Below, in pieces: positions 9,010 through 17,403 of a DNA stretch of 37,980 bases; position 1 is the first letter of the stretch; each line of letters opens with the position of its first letter. The position numbers and the translations under genes were made by a program. The notes under the pieces are model-generated. The model saw nothing but the letters and a program-made list of their open reading frames with translations, searched no databases and was not told the origin of the DNA. Source of the stretch: Clostridiales bacterium. Its GTDB lineage: Bacteria > Bacillota > Clostridia > Oscillospirales > Oscillospiraceae. Location of the stretch: the NCBI GenBank assembly GCA_021202775.1, contig JAJQCJ010000057.1, forward strand, positions 1 to 37,980. The letters are read 5' to 3'.

Positions 9010-9029
9010 GCCACATATCCCTTATATGT
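9010..9029. promoter_or_regulatory. Candidate operator, copy 2
   Basis: GCCACATATCCCTT at 9010-9023 repeats copy 1. Here ACATAT (9013-9018) and ATATGT (9024-9029) form the inverted arms around CCCTT. It lies about 60 bases into the proposed leader of the importer operon. A shared 14-mer in both divergent arms fits binding by the adjacent AraC-type regulator. Confidence 0.45.
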
Positions 9030-9102
9030 ATCTGTGCCCCGGCTGGGTCAGCCACCTTGCGGTCTGAAAATCTCATTATTCAATGAAAGGAAGAACCAAA
9101 CC

Positions 9103-10782
9103 ATGAAAAAGCACGCGAAATTCCTATCCCTGTTCCTGGCCCTGGCCATGTGCCTGAGCCTCCTGGCCGGGTGCGGCAGCTCCAGCTCCAGCAGTTCCGG
9201 AAGCTCCGACTCCGGTTCCGACGACACCTCCAGCTCTGCCGACGCTTCGGAGGACAGCGGCAGCGGTGACGAAGCGGAAGAAACGGACGGTTACGTTTTA
9301 GATGAACTGACCGTCTCCTGCAGCAGCGACGGCGGCACCTTTGACCCCTACACCCGCGGCGGCTGGGGCAAGATGGCCGTGGGCGACCTGATCTTCCAGT
9401 ACCTGGGCGACCTGGACAATGAAGGCACCGTACATTGGACCATTGCCAAATCCGTGGAGGCCGAGGACGACGGCCTGACCTACACCATCACTCTTTGGGA
9501 CTGCGTCTATGACTCCGTCGGCAACAACATCACCGCCGACGACGTGGTTTGGAGCTTTGAGAAGTACCGTGACGAGGGTCTGGGCTCCAGCTTTAACTTC
9601 GATCATTGGGAAATCATCAGCGATTACGAGCTGCAGTGGGTCTGCACCTCCGAGTTCGTGGCCGGCGAGCTGGAGAAGAACCTGACCAACTTCCCCATCC
9701 TGGATCAGGAGACCTATGAGGACTACTGCGGCGGCACCATGGCGAACAACCCCATCGGCACCGGCGCCTATGTGCTGACCAGCTACACCGTCGGTTCCGG
9801 CTTTGTGCTGGAGGCCAACGAGGACTTCTGGATGAACAGTCTGGACGAGGACGACGTGGACCTCTGGGTCTACAGCTATCAGAACGTCCGTCAGATCAAC
9901 TATGAGATCATTCAGGACACCTCCTCCATCGCCATGGCCCTGGAGAACGGCGACATCGACATTGCCGACACCCTGAGCAACGCGGACATCACCGCCTTCT
10001 CTGAGAATGACGACTTCAACATGGTCCTGATGCCTGTCACCGCGGCCACCGGCATTATCTTCAACTGCAGTGACGACTCCGTCTGCGGCAGCCTGGAAAT
10101 GCGTCAGGCAATCTGCTACGCACTGGACTGCGCCACCATCGCCGCCAACTGCGAAGCCTTCCCCACCTATCAGGTTTACGGCGTTGCCCCCAACGGTGTG
10201 GACGCACCGGAGAACTGGCTCACCGGCGAGGATCGGGACTACTATGACTACGACCTGGATAAGGCCAAGGAGCTGTTGGAAGAGGCCGGTTACAACGGCG
10301 AGACCATCACCCTGGCCTATGGCAGCTCCACGCTGAACGACTATCTGGCCACCACCATCCAGTCCATCCTGAACGAGGCCGGCATCATCGTCGAGCAGGA
10401 GCTCTGGGACAAGACCGTGGAGGACCAGAAGAAGTATGAGACCACCGAGTGGGACATCCGCCTGAGCACCTTCGGCGGCGGCACCTATGTCAACCAGATC
10501 ATCAAGCAGTTCAGCGCTGACAGCGTTTCCGCCTATCTGGAAGAGGGCATGAATATGTTCTTCGACATCAACCCCACCGCTGAGGATCTGTACTACGCCG
10601 TGCGGAACGAGGGCACCGTGGAAAGCATGGAAGCCTGGGATGAGGAGTTCACTTACAACTGCTGCTACGCCTACGCCGTCATCGGCTACTCCAACCAGAC
10701 CGCCTGCCGCGCCGGGCTGAACGTGCCCGTGGGCAAGTCCAATGAGAGCCTGATGCCCAACGCCGTGACCTTGGACGAATAA
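9103..10782 (+). CDS. ABC importer substrate-binding lipoprotein, family 5
   Basis: This 559-residue extracellular solute-binding protein belongs to the oligopeptide/dipeptide class (SBP_bac_5). The N-terminus has Lys residues, a hydrophobic core and the lipobox LAGC with Cys24, so it should be a lipid-anchored lipoprotein. A Ser/Asp/Glu-rich flexible tether of about 45 residues follows. The body carries family-like segments such as the GTGAYVLTSY loop, the DADVVWSFEKY-type helix region and the DKAKELLEEAGY motif. ATG at 9103 follows GAAAGGAAG by about 10 bases. It is the first gene of the importer operon and is separated from the permease by a stable hairpin. The ligand is unknown: the family binds peptides, glycosides, nickel chelates and other small molecules. 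Confidence 0.93.
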   Translation: MKKHAKFLSLFLALAMCLSLLAGCGSSSSSSSGSSDSGSDDTSSSADASEDSGSGDEAEETDGYVLDELTVSCSSDGGTFDPYTRGGWGKMAVGDLIFQYLGDLDNEGTVHWTIAKSVEAEDDGLTYTITLWDCVYDSVGNNITADDVVWSFEKYRDEGLGSSFNFDHWEIISDYELQWVCTSEFVAGELEKNLTNFPILDQETYEDYCGGTMANNPIGTGAYVLTSYTVGSGFVLEANEDFWMNSLDEDDVDLWVYSYQNVRQINYEIIQDTSSIAMALENGDIDIADTLSNADITAFSENDDFNMVLMPVTAATGIIFNCSDDSVCGSLEMRQAICYALDCATIAANCEAFPTYQVYGVAPNGVDAPENWLTGEDRDYYDYDLDKAKELLEEAGYNGETITLAYGSSTLNDYLATTIQSILNEAGIIVEQELWDKTVEDQKKYETTEWDIRLSTFGGGTYVNQIIKQFSADSVSAYLEEGMNMFFDINPTAEDLYYAVRNEGTVESMEAWDEEFTYNCCYAYAVIGYSNQTACRAGLNVPVGKSNESLMPNAVTLDE

Positions 10783-10817
10783 TTTCTGAACCACAGCCAG
10801 ACACATAACAAAACCGT

Positions 10818-10845
10818 CAGGGATACCGCACCGGCGGTATCCCTG
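10818..10845 (+). repeat. Intercistronic hairpin after the binding-protein gene
   Basis: CAGGGATACCGC (10818-10829) and GCGGTATCCCTG (10834-10845) form a perfect 12-bp stem with an ACCG loop. No T-run follows, so it is unlikely to be a strong terminator. Its position after the binding-protein gene suits 3' mRNA protection, giving more binding protein than permease. Confidence 0.7.
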
Positions 10846-10868
10846 ATTCAAAAGAGGAGGTAAGATTT

Positions 10869-11831
10869 GTGGTAAGATACGTCATTCGCCGGTTACTGAT
10901 CACCATTCCCATCATCGTTGCCGTGGCCATCATCGTGTTTACGCTGATGTACTTCGTCCCCGGCGACCCCGCCGTCCTGATTCTGGGCGAGGCGGCCTCT
11001 GAGGAAGAGCTGGCGGCCATGCGTGAATACCTGGGCATCAACCGGCCCTACATCGTTCAGCTGCTGGACTATCTGAAACAGCTGTTTATCGACTTTGATC
11101 TGGGCACCTCCTGGATCTACAAAACCAACATCTCCACCGAGCTGTACAACCGTATGCCCACCACCTTCGCCATCTGCGTGTACAGCATTCTGGTCAGCGC
11201 CTGCCTCGGCATCCCGCTGGGCGTCATGGCCGCTGTCAACCAGGACCGCTGGCCGGACAAGCTGGTGCTGTGGATGTCCAGCATTTTCACCTGCATCCCC
11301 AACTACTGCTGGGCCCTGCTGTTCATCGTCGTGTTCGCCCTGAATCTGGGCTGGTTCCCCATTTACGGCGTCAGCCAGGGGTGGAAGTCTTATGTGCTGC
11401 CATGTCTTTCCATCCTGATGGGCAGCTTTACCGGCCTGGCCCGGCAGACCCGCTCCAGTATGCTGGAGGTCATCCGATCGGACTACGTCACCAGCGCCAG
11501 GGCGCAGGGCTACTCCCGCAACACGGTTTACTACCTCCACGCGCTGCCCAACGCCCTGATCCCCATCATCACCATTCTGGGCACCCAGTTTGCGGCGGGG
11601 CTTGGCGGCACCCTGATTCTGGAGACCATCTTCTCCATCCCCGGTGTCGGTCTGTATGTCACCGGCGCCATCACCAAGCGGGACTATCCGGCGGTCATGG
11701 GCTGCGTGGTGTTCCTCGCCATCCTGTTCTGTCTGATCATGCTGGGCGTGGACGTCCTCTATGCCGTAGTGGATCCCCGTGTCAGAGCGCAATATGAAGC
11801 AAAAGGTGCGAAAAGGAGGCATAAAGCATGA
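10869..11831 (+). CDS. ABC importer permease 1 (DppB/OppB type)
   Basis: This 320-residue inner-membrane permease has about six helices. It starts RYVIRRLLITIPIIVAVAIIVF, the typical first helix of DppB-class proteins, and contains FVPGDPAV. The EAA loop region reads YVTSARAQGYSRNTVYYLHALPNALIPIIT. It pairs with the next gene to form the channel. The start is a GTG at 10869 behind AGAGGAGG. Its stop overlaps the next ATG as ATGA, implying translational coupling. Confidence 0.93.
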   Translation: MVRYVIRRLLITIPIIVAVAIIVFTLMYFVPGDPAVLILGEAASEEELAAMREYLGINRPYIVQLLDYLKQLFIDFDLGTSWIYKTNISTELYNRMPTTFAICVYSILVSACLGIPLGVMAAVNQDRWPDKLVLWMSSIFTCIPNYCWALLFIVVFALNLGWFPIYGVSQGWKSYVLPCLSILMGSFTGLARQTRSSMLEVIRSDYVTSARAQGYSRNTVYYLHALPNALIPIITILGTQFAAGLGGTLILETIFSIPGVGLYVTGAITKRDYPAVMGCVVFLAILFCLIMLGVDVLYAVVDPRVRAQYEAKGAKRRHKA

Positions 11832-12733
11832 CGGCCAACGAAGTAAAGACCCCCGGCACCGGGACCCCTCCTGTGGAAGAAGAAGAGCGCAAGCAGTCCG
11901 GCACCCGCGAATTCCTGAGCCGGCTGGCGCATAACCACCTGGCCATGTTCGGCGGGATTGTGTTCCTGATTATCATCATTCTGGCAGTTTTCGCAGACAA
12001 AATTGCCCCCTACGATTACATGACCATCAACATGGACGAGACCTACCTCCGTCCCAGCCTGGAGCATCTGTTCGGCACCGACCAGTATGGCCGTGACATC
12101 TTCAGCCGTGTGCTGTATGGCGCACGCTGGAGCCTGCTGCTGGGCTTCGGCTCCACCATTTTCAGCGCCGTGTTCGGCATCATTGTGGGCAGCATCGCCG
12201 GTTACTTCGGCGGCGTTGTTGACTCCGTCATCATGCGGTTCATCGACATCCTGCAGTGCATCCCCGGCACGCTGCTGACCGTTTGCATCGCCGTCATCCT
12301 GGGCTCCGGTATGTGGAACACCATCTTCGCCATGGGCTTTGGCGGAATCTGGGGCACGGCCCGTATGCTACGAGGTCAGATTTTGACGGTGCGGGGCCAG
12401 GAATATGTGGAGGCAGCGAAGGCCACCAACTGCACTGATTTCCAGATCATTACAAGATATGTGCTGCCCAACTCCATCCAGCCCATCATCGTCCAGTGCT
12501 GCAGCCACATCGGCGGCGCAGTGACCCAGGCCGCCGGCCTGAGCTTCCTGGGCCTCGGCATTCAGCCTCCCTATCCGGAATGGGGCGCCATGCTGAATGA
12601 CGGCCGGGCGTACCTGCGTTACTATCCCAACATGCTGCTGGCCCCCATCGTCATGATCGCGCTGACCGTTCTGGCCACCACCTTCTTCGGCGACGGCCTG
12701 CGGGATGCGATGGATCCCAGACTGAAAGAGTGA
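11828..12733 (+). CDS. ABC importer permease 2 (DppC/OppC type)
   Basis: This 301-residue permease has an N-terminal cytoplasmic segment, a first helix near residues 40-60 and the DppC hallmark HLFGTDQYGRDIFSRVLYGAR. The EAA loop region reads QEYVEAAKATNCTDFQIITRYVLPN. It ends GDGLRDAMDPRLKE, the standard C-terminus of this subfamily. It has an ATGA overlap with permease 1 and AAGGAGG upstream. It is followed after 13 bases by the first ATPase gene. Confidence 0.94.
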   Translation: MTANEVKTPGTGTPPVEEEERKQSGTREFLSRLAHNHLAMFGGIVFLIIIILAVFADKIAPYDYMTINMDETYLRPSLEHLFGTDQYGRDIFSRVLYGARWSLLLGFGSTIFSAVFGIIVGSIAGYFGGVVDSVIMRFIDILQCIPGTLLTVCIAVILGSGMWNTIFAMGFGGIWGTARMLRGQILTVRGQEYVEAAKATNCTDFQIITRYVLPNSIQPIIVQCCSHIGGAVTQAAGLSFLGLGIQPPYPEWGAMLNDGRAYLRYYPNMLLAPIVMIALTVLATTFFGDGLRDAMDPRLKE

Positions 12734-12746
12734 GGAGGTGTCTGCT

Positions 12747-13859
12747 GTGAACTTTGAACATCGGAAAGAGAGGCCGGACGACGGCAAGCGCCGTCACGGC
12801 GGCCCTGACGAGCGTCGCCATCACGGCCATCGGGGCGACCCTGGCAAACAGTTTCAGCGGGGCGACAAGCTGCTGAAGGTGGAAGACCTGTCGGTGGAGT
12901 ACACTTCCGGCAAAAAGGTGGTTCACGCCGCCAACCATGTTTCCTTTGAGCTGAACCGGGGCGAGTCCCTGGGCATCGTGGGCGAGTCCGGCTGCGGCAA
13001 ATCCACCGTAGCCAAGGCCATCCTCCGCATCCTGCCCGACCGGGGCGCCCGCATCAGCGGCGGCAAAATCATGTTCAAGGGCGAGGACTTGGTGACCATG
13101 CCGGAAAAGACTATGGAGAAAATCCGCGGTGCAGAGATCTCCATGGTGTTCCAGGACCCCATGACCGCCCTGAACCCGGTCAGACGTATCATCGACCAGG
13201 TCAGCGGCGTCATCCGCCTGCACAACCCTGAGCTGACCAAGAAAGAGGCGGAGCAGCGGGGCATCGACATCCTGGGCACCGTGGGCATCACCCCTGACCG
13301 GGTGCGGGACTACCCCCTCCAGTTCTCCGGCGGTATGCAGCAGCGTGTGGTGGTCGCCATCGCCCTGTGCTGCAACCCGGAGCTGCTGCTGGCGGACGAG
13401 CCCACCACCGCCCTGGACGTGACCATTCAGGCCCAGGTGCTGGAGATGATGAAGGACCTGATGACCCAGCGCAACACCGCGCTGATTCTGATCACCCATA
13501 ACCTGGGCATCGTGGCCGACACCTGCGACAACGTGGCTGTGTTTTACGGCGGCGAGATCGTGGAGTACGGCAGCAAGGAGGAGATTTTCAAGAACCCCTC
13601 CCATCCCTACACCATCGGCCTGTTCGGCGCTGTGCCGGACATCCACTCCAAGGTAGACCGGCTGACGCCGGTGGCCGGCATCATGCCGGAGCCCTCCGAC
13701 CTGCCCGCCGGCTGCAAGTTCCACACCCGCTGCCCCTACGCGACCGAGTGCTGCATGGAAGGCGATGTTCCGGTGGTATCCCTGGGCGGCACCCACATCT
13801 GTCAGTGCCATAACATTCAGACTGTGCAGGAAGCAAACAAAAAGGAGGCGACGGCATGA
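12747..13859 (+). CDS. ABC importer ATPase 1 (DppD type) with His-rich N-terminal extension
   Basis: This 370-residue ATP-binding subunit has Walker [10 protein letters not shown], signature FSGGMQQR, Walker [13 protein letters not shown] and the oligopeptide-type C-terminal Cys motif [18 protein letters not shown] at 12747 is chosen because AGGAGG (12733-12738) lies 8 bases before it; an in-frame GTG at 12738 overlaps the ribosome site. The ABC domain proper begins only at about residue 42 ([11 protein letters not shown]). The preceding extension is very charged and His/Arg-rich (RHGG, RHHGHR), which is unusual for DppD-class proteins and could be a metal-binding or disordered tail. The C-terminus overlaps the next gene by ATGA. 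Confidence 0.92.
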   Translation: MNFEHRKERPDDGKRRHGGPDERRHHGHRGDPGKQFQRGDKLLKVEDLSVEYTSGKKVVHAANHVSFELNRGESLGIVGESGCGKSTVAKAILRILPDRGARISGGKIMFKGEDLVTMPEKTMEKIRGAEISMVFQDPMTALNPVRRIIDQVSGVIRLHNPELTKKEAEQRGIDILGTVGITPDRVRDYPLQFSGGMQQRVVVAIALCCNPELLLADEPTTALDVTIQAQVLEMMKDLMTQRNTALILITHNLGIVADTCDNVAVFYGGEIVEYGSKEEIFKNPSHPYTIGLFGAVPDIHSKVDRLTPVAGIMPEPSDLPAGCKFHTRCPYATECCMEGDVPVVSLGGTHICQCHNIQTVQEANKKEATA

Positions 13860-14851
13860 GTACATTGGTGGAGGTCAAGGGGCTGAAACGCTACTTCGAC
13901 GTCCCGAAGGGAACGCTTCACGCCGTGGACAATGTGGATATGGCCTTTGAGGAAGGCACCACCATGGGCGTCGTGGGCGAATCCGGCTGCGGCAAAAGCA
14001 CCCTGGCCAGAACGATTATCCATTTGCAGGAGCCTACCGACGGCAAGATTTACTTAAACGGCAAGGACGTCACCCATGTGAGCAAGCGTGAGCTGCCCAA
14101 GCTGCGTGAACAGATGCAGATCATCTTCCAGGACCCCTATATGACCCTGAACCCCCGGTATACCGTGGAGGACACGTTAAAGGAGCCGCTGGTACACTCC
14201 GGCCGCTATGACAAGGGCTCGCTGGACAAGGAGATCCGCAGGCTGATGGACATGGTGGGCATCTCCGGCCGGCTGCGCATGGCCTATCCCCATGAGCTGT
14301 CCGGCGGCCGCCGCCAGCGTGTCGGCATCGGCCGGGCCCTGGCCATGAACCCCAAGTTCATCGCCTGTGACGAACCGGTTTCCGCTCTGGACGTGTCCAT
14401 TCAGGCCCAGATTCTGAACCTGCTCCAGGATCTGCAAAAGGAGTACGGCCTGACCTACATGTTCGTCACCCATGATATGAGCGTGGTGAAGCACATCTCC
14501 CACAAAATCAGCGTCATGTACCTGGGGCAGGTGGTGGAGACCGGTACCACGGACGACCTGTTCGACAATCCTCTCCATCCCTATACCAAGGCGCTGCTCA
14601 GCGCCATCCCCACCATCGACATTGACAAGCCGAAGAACCGGATTCAGCTCCACGGCGAGCTGATGAGCCCCATCAATCCCAAGCCGGGCTGCCGGTTCGC
14701 CCCCCGCTGCCCCTATGCCACAGAGGCGTGCAGCCAGCCCATGTCCCTCCGGGAAGTCACGCCGGGGCATCTGGTGTCCTGCTGCCGGGCGGAGGAGCTG
14801 AGCGACAAACAGCCGGTGACGGCAGGAGGTGCGGCGGAATGTCAGAGCTGA
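13856..14851 (+). CDS. ABC importer ATPase 2 (DppF/OppF type)
   Basis: This 331-residue second ATP-binding subunit has Walker [10 protein letters not shown], signature LSGGRRQR, Walker B FIACDEPVSALD and the C-terminal CRFAPRCPYATEAC motif shared by oligopeptide importers. With the preceding four genes it completes a five-component importer. ATG follows AAGGAGG and overlaps the previous stop by ATGA. Its last 13 bases overlap the start of the fused hydrolase gene, which ties the importer and that enzyme into one transcript. Confidence 0.94.
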   Translation: MSTLVEVKGLKRYFDVPKGTLHAVDNVDMAFEEGTTMGVVGESGCGKSTLARTIIHLQEPTDGKIYLNGKDVTHVSKRELPKLREQMQIIFQDPYMTLNPRYTVEDTLKEPLVHSGRYDKGSLDKEIRRLMDMVGISGRLRMAYPHELSGGRRQRVGIGRALAMNPKFIACDEPVSALDVSIQAQILNLLQDLQKEYGLTYMFVTHDMSVVKHISHKISVMYLGQVVETGTTDDLFDNPLHPYTKALLSAIPTIDIDKPKNRIQLHGELMSPINPKPGCRFAPRCPYATEACSQPMSLREVTPGHLVSCCRAEELSDKQPVTAGGAAECQS

Positions 14852-17355
14852 AACTGAAAGCCGGCGCAGGCGGCGCGGCGATCGCCTTTCCGGCGGATAT
14901 GTTCCCCACGGACGGCTTCTGCGGCGTCCACGACGCCCCCCACGTCCGGCTGCTGGTGCTGGATTGCGGGGTGAAGGCTGCTCTGGTGGCGGTGGAGCTG
15001 GTAAACGTGCCCTTCGACGCCATTGACCAGATACGCAAACTGGTGGAGGAGGGCACCGGTACCCCTTATGAGAACGTCTGGGTCCACGCAACCCACGCCA
15101 TCACCACCCCCCACGCCCCCAGAGACCCGGCCATCCCCATGGGCCCTCCCGGCGCAAGGAAGGGTGGCAAGCCCCCCAAGCCGCCGAAACCGGCAGGCGG
15201 CCCGCCTGCCCCCCAGGACCCGGACGGCCCCAGAAAGCGCAAGCAGTTCATTGACGCCATTGCGGACGCCACCAAGCAGGCGGTGAAGGAGGCCGGCGCC
15301 TCCTTCCAGGAGGCCGTGCTGGGGGTCGGCTCCGGCCCCTGTGACGTCAACATGAACCGGGACGTGGAGACCCCCTTCGGCTGGTGGGTCGGCCTAAACC
15401 CGGAGGGCCCCTCCAACAAGACGGCAGAGGTCTTGCGGGTGGACAGCCTCTCCGGCAAGCCGTTGGGGATTCTGGTGAACTACGGGCTGAAGCCCTGCGC
15501 CATTGACAACACCGAGATGGCCCAGGGAACCCGGCTGGTCTCCAGCGATGTGCCCGGTTTGGCCTGCACCCTGCTGGAGGAGCGCTACGGCGCGCCGGTG
15601 CTGTTCACCATGAGCGCCGCAGGCGACCAGGTGCCCAAGGAGCAGGCCATTTACGATGTGGTGCAGCCGGACGGCACCGTGGGCAAGACGGAGCTGGGCG
15701 TGGAAAAGGGCCTGGAAATCGTGTCCCGTTTGGGGACGCAGATGGCCAGGGAGCTGGAACCCATTGTGGACGGCATCACCTGTCACGGCACAGAAATCGT
15801 TCTCAAAACCGGCTCCACCGCCATCACCTGGCCCAACAAGGCCAGAACCCCCATGCAGCCCACCAAAACGGTGGACTATCAGCCGGAGGGCGAATCCGAA
15901 ATCGACGCCCACGCCATCGTCCTGGGGGACCTGGCGCTGGTGGCAGTGAAGCCGGAGGTCAACGCCCAGACTGAGGCCGAGCTGAAAGCCGCCTCCCCCT
16001 GCGCCAACACCATGCTGATCTCCATGGTCAACGGCGGCATGAAGTATATGCCCGACCGCGCCTCCTATGACCGCATCACCTGGGAGGCCCTCAGCGCCCA
16101 GCTGATGCCCGGCGCGGCGGAGAAATGGGTGGAGGCCGCAACCGGTCTGCTGACTGACATGGGGCAGGAAACCGCCCTCCCGGCGGTGACCGCCGTGGCC
16201 CAACCCCGGCCGGACGGCGAGCGGCTGTGCCGGGTGGAGATCGACTTCCCGGAAACCGTCCCCGCGCCGGAAGAGGTGCAAGTGCTGGGCCACACCGTCA
16301 CCGGCTCCGCCGTCAGCGGGAAGCATATGACCCTGACCCTCTCCGAGGAGGAGGCCTCCTCCTATGTGATTCCGCCGGTGTTCAACCCCGGCGGCCAGCC
16401 CCCCAAGGGAAAGCCAAAGGGTAAGCCGGGGGGCAAGCCCGGCGACCGGCCGAAGGGCCCAGGGGGCGGCGGACAGGGCAAACGTCCCCGGAAGGCCATC
16501 TCCGTGGCGGTGAAGGTCCCCGGCTACGCCCAGGATATTTACGCCGGCGCAGTGCGGGAGGAGGTCATTGACGACTTCACCCAGGGCGTTTACAAGGGCA
16601 TCCCCTACAACCTGTTCACCCCGAAGATGCTGACGGAAGGGGCGGCCTATCCCTTGGTGATGTTCATCCCCGACGCCTCCGCCAACGGGAACGACCCCAA
16701 GATGGCCCTGAGCCAGGGCATCGGCGCAACCACCTGGGCGGAACCGGCCTGGCAGGAGCGGCACCCCTGCTATGTGCTGGCGGTGCAGGTGCCGGACAAC
16801 ATCCAGCTGACCAATGACGACTATCAGGCCGCCCCGGAGCTGGAGACCATCAAGGAGCTGCTGGACACCGTGGTTGCCGCCAATCAGGTGGACAGGAAGC
16901 GAATTTACACCACCGGCCAGTCCCAGGGCTGCATGGCCTCCTGCGAGCTGAACGTCCGCTATCCCGGCTACTTCGCCGGGACCCTTCTGGTGGCAGGCCA
17001 CTGGGAGGTGGCCAAGATGGTGCAGCTGACAGACGCGAAGCTGTTCTTCGGCCTCAGTGAAGGCGACCTGAAGGGCTACCCCAGCATGAACGCCATCACC
17101 GACGGGCTGGAGCAAAATGGCGTGTCCATGGGCCGGGTGCGGCTCAACTTCCGGGAGGGCTGGGAAGTCAACAACCGGAAGGTGGAGGATGCGGCCCGGG
17201 GCAACCAGGATGTGTACGTCGTGTTCGACGCGGCGACGGTCTTCCCCGACGATGGGAAGGAACACCGCCTGATGGAGCATCATAACCGGGGCTGGGAGCT
17301 GCTGTATCAGATGGACTCCGTCAAGGAATGGCTGTTCCGGCAGCAGAACGAATAA
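14839..17355 (+). CDS. Fused ceramidase-like / alpha-beta-hydrolase protein
   Basis: This 838-residue, apparently cytoplasmic protein has two enzymatic halves. Residues 1 to about 465 are a neutral/alkaline ceramidase N-terminal-like domain (HATHAITTPHAPRD; VSSDVPGLACTLLEERYG; MSAAGDQVPKE). A beta-rich segment and a Pro/Gly/Lys-rich linker (about 517-553) lead into an alpha/beta-hydrolase with nucleophile Ser695 in GQSQGC, a late MEHHNRGW His and a VKEWLF tail. A second Pro/Lys/Gly insert (about 100-135) interrupts the first domain next to the metal motif. Both halves are paralogous to the two adjacent genes at 5059-6360 and 3866-5062. ATG at 14839 follows AGGAGG by 10 bases; the upstream open frame lies inside the ATPase gene. 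The coupling of the two activities suggests sequential hydrolysis of one substrate. Confidence 0.85.
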   Translation: MSELKLKAGAGGAAIAFPADMFPTDGFCGVHDAPHVRLLVLDCGVKAALVAVELVNVPFDAIDQIRKLVEEGTGTPYENVWVHATHAITTPHAPRDPAIPMGPPGARKGGKPPKPPKPAGGPPAPQDPDGPRKRKQFIDAIADATKQAVKEAGASFQEAVLGVGSGPCDVNMNRDVETPFGWWVGLNPEGPSNKTAEVLRVDSLSGKPLGILVNYGLKPCAIDNTEMAQGTRLVSSDVPGLACTLLEERYGAPVLFTMSAAGDQVPKEQAIYDVVQPDGTVGKTELGVEKGLEIVSRLGTQMARELEPIVDGITCHGTEIVLKTGSTAITWPNKARTPMQPTKTVDYQPEGESEIDAHAIVLGDLALVAVKPEVNAQTEAELKAASPCANTMLISMVNGGMKYMPDRASYDRITWEALSAQLMPGAAEKWVEAATGLLTDMGQETALPAVTAVAQPRPDGERLCRVEIDFPETVPAPEEVQVLGHTVTGSAVSGKHMTLTLSEEEASSYVIPPVFNPGGQPPKGKPKGKPGGKPGDRPKGPGGGGQGKRPRKAISVAVKVPGYAQDIYAGAVREEVIDDFTQGVYKGIPYNLFTPKMLTEGAAYPLVMFIPDASANGNDPKMALSQGIGATTWAEPAWQERHPCYVLAVQVPDNIQLTNDDYQAAPELETIKELLDTVVAANQVDRKRIYTTGQSQGCMASCELNVRYPGYFAGTLLVAGHWEVAKMVQLTDAKLFFGLSEGDLKGYPSMNAITDGLEQNGVSMGRVRLNFREGWEVNNRKVEDAARGNQDVYVVFDAATVFPDDGKEHRLMEHHNRGWELLYQMDSVKEWLFRQQNE

Positions 17356-17359
17356 GAAA

Positions 17360-17386
17360 ACCGGCAGCGGAACCTCCGCTGCCGGT
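17360..17386 (+). repeat. Intercistronic hairpin
   Basis: ACCGGCAGCGGA (17360-17371) pairs perfectly with TCCGCTGCCGGT (17375-17386) around a 3-base loop, between the fused hydrolase and the NIF3 gene. Only a short, displaced T-run (17397-17400) follows, so partial termination or mRNA stabilisation is more likely than full termination. Confidence 0.6.
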
Positions 17387-17403
17387 ACGATGAGGGTTTT
17401 ATC

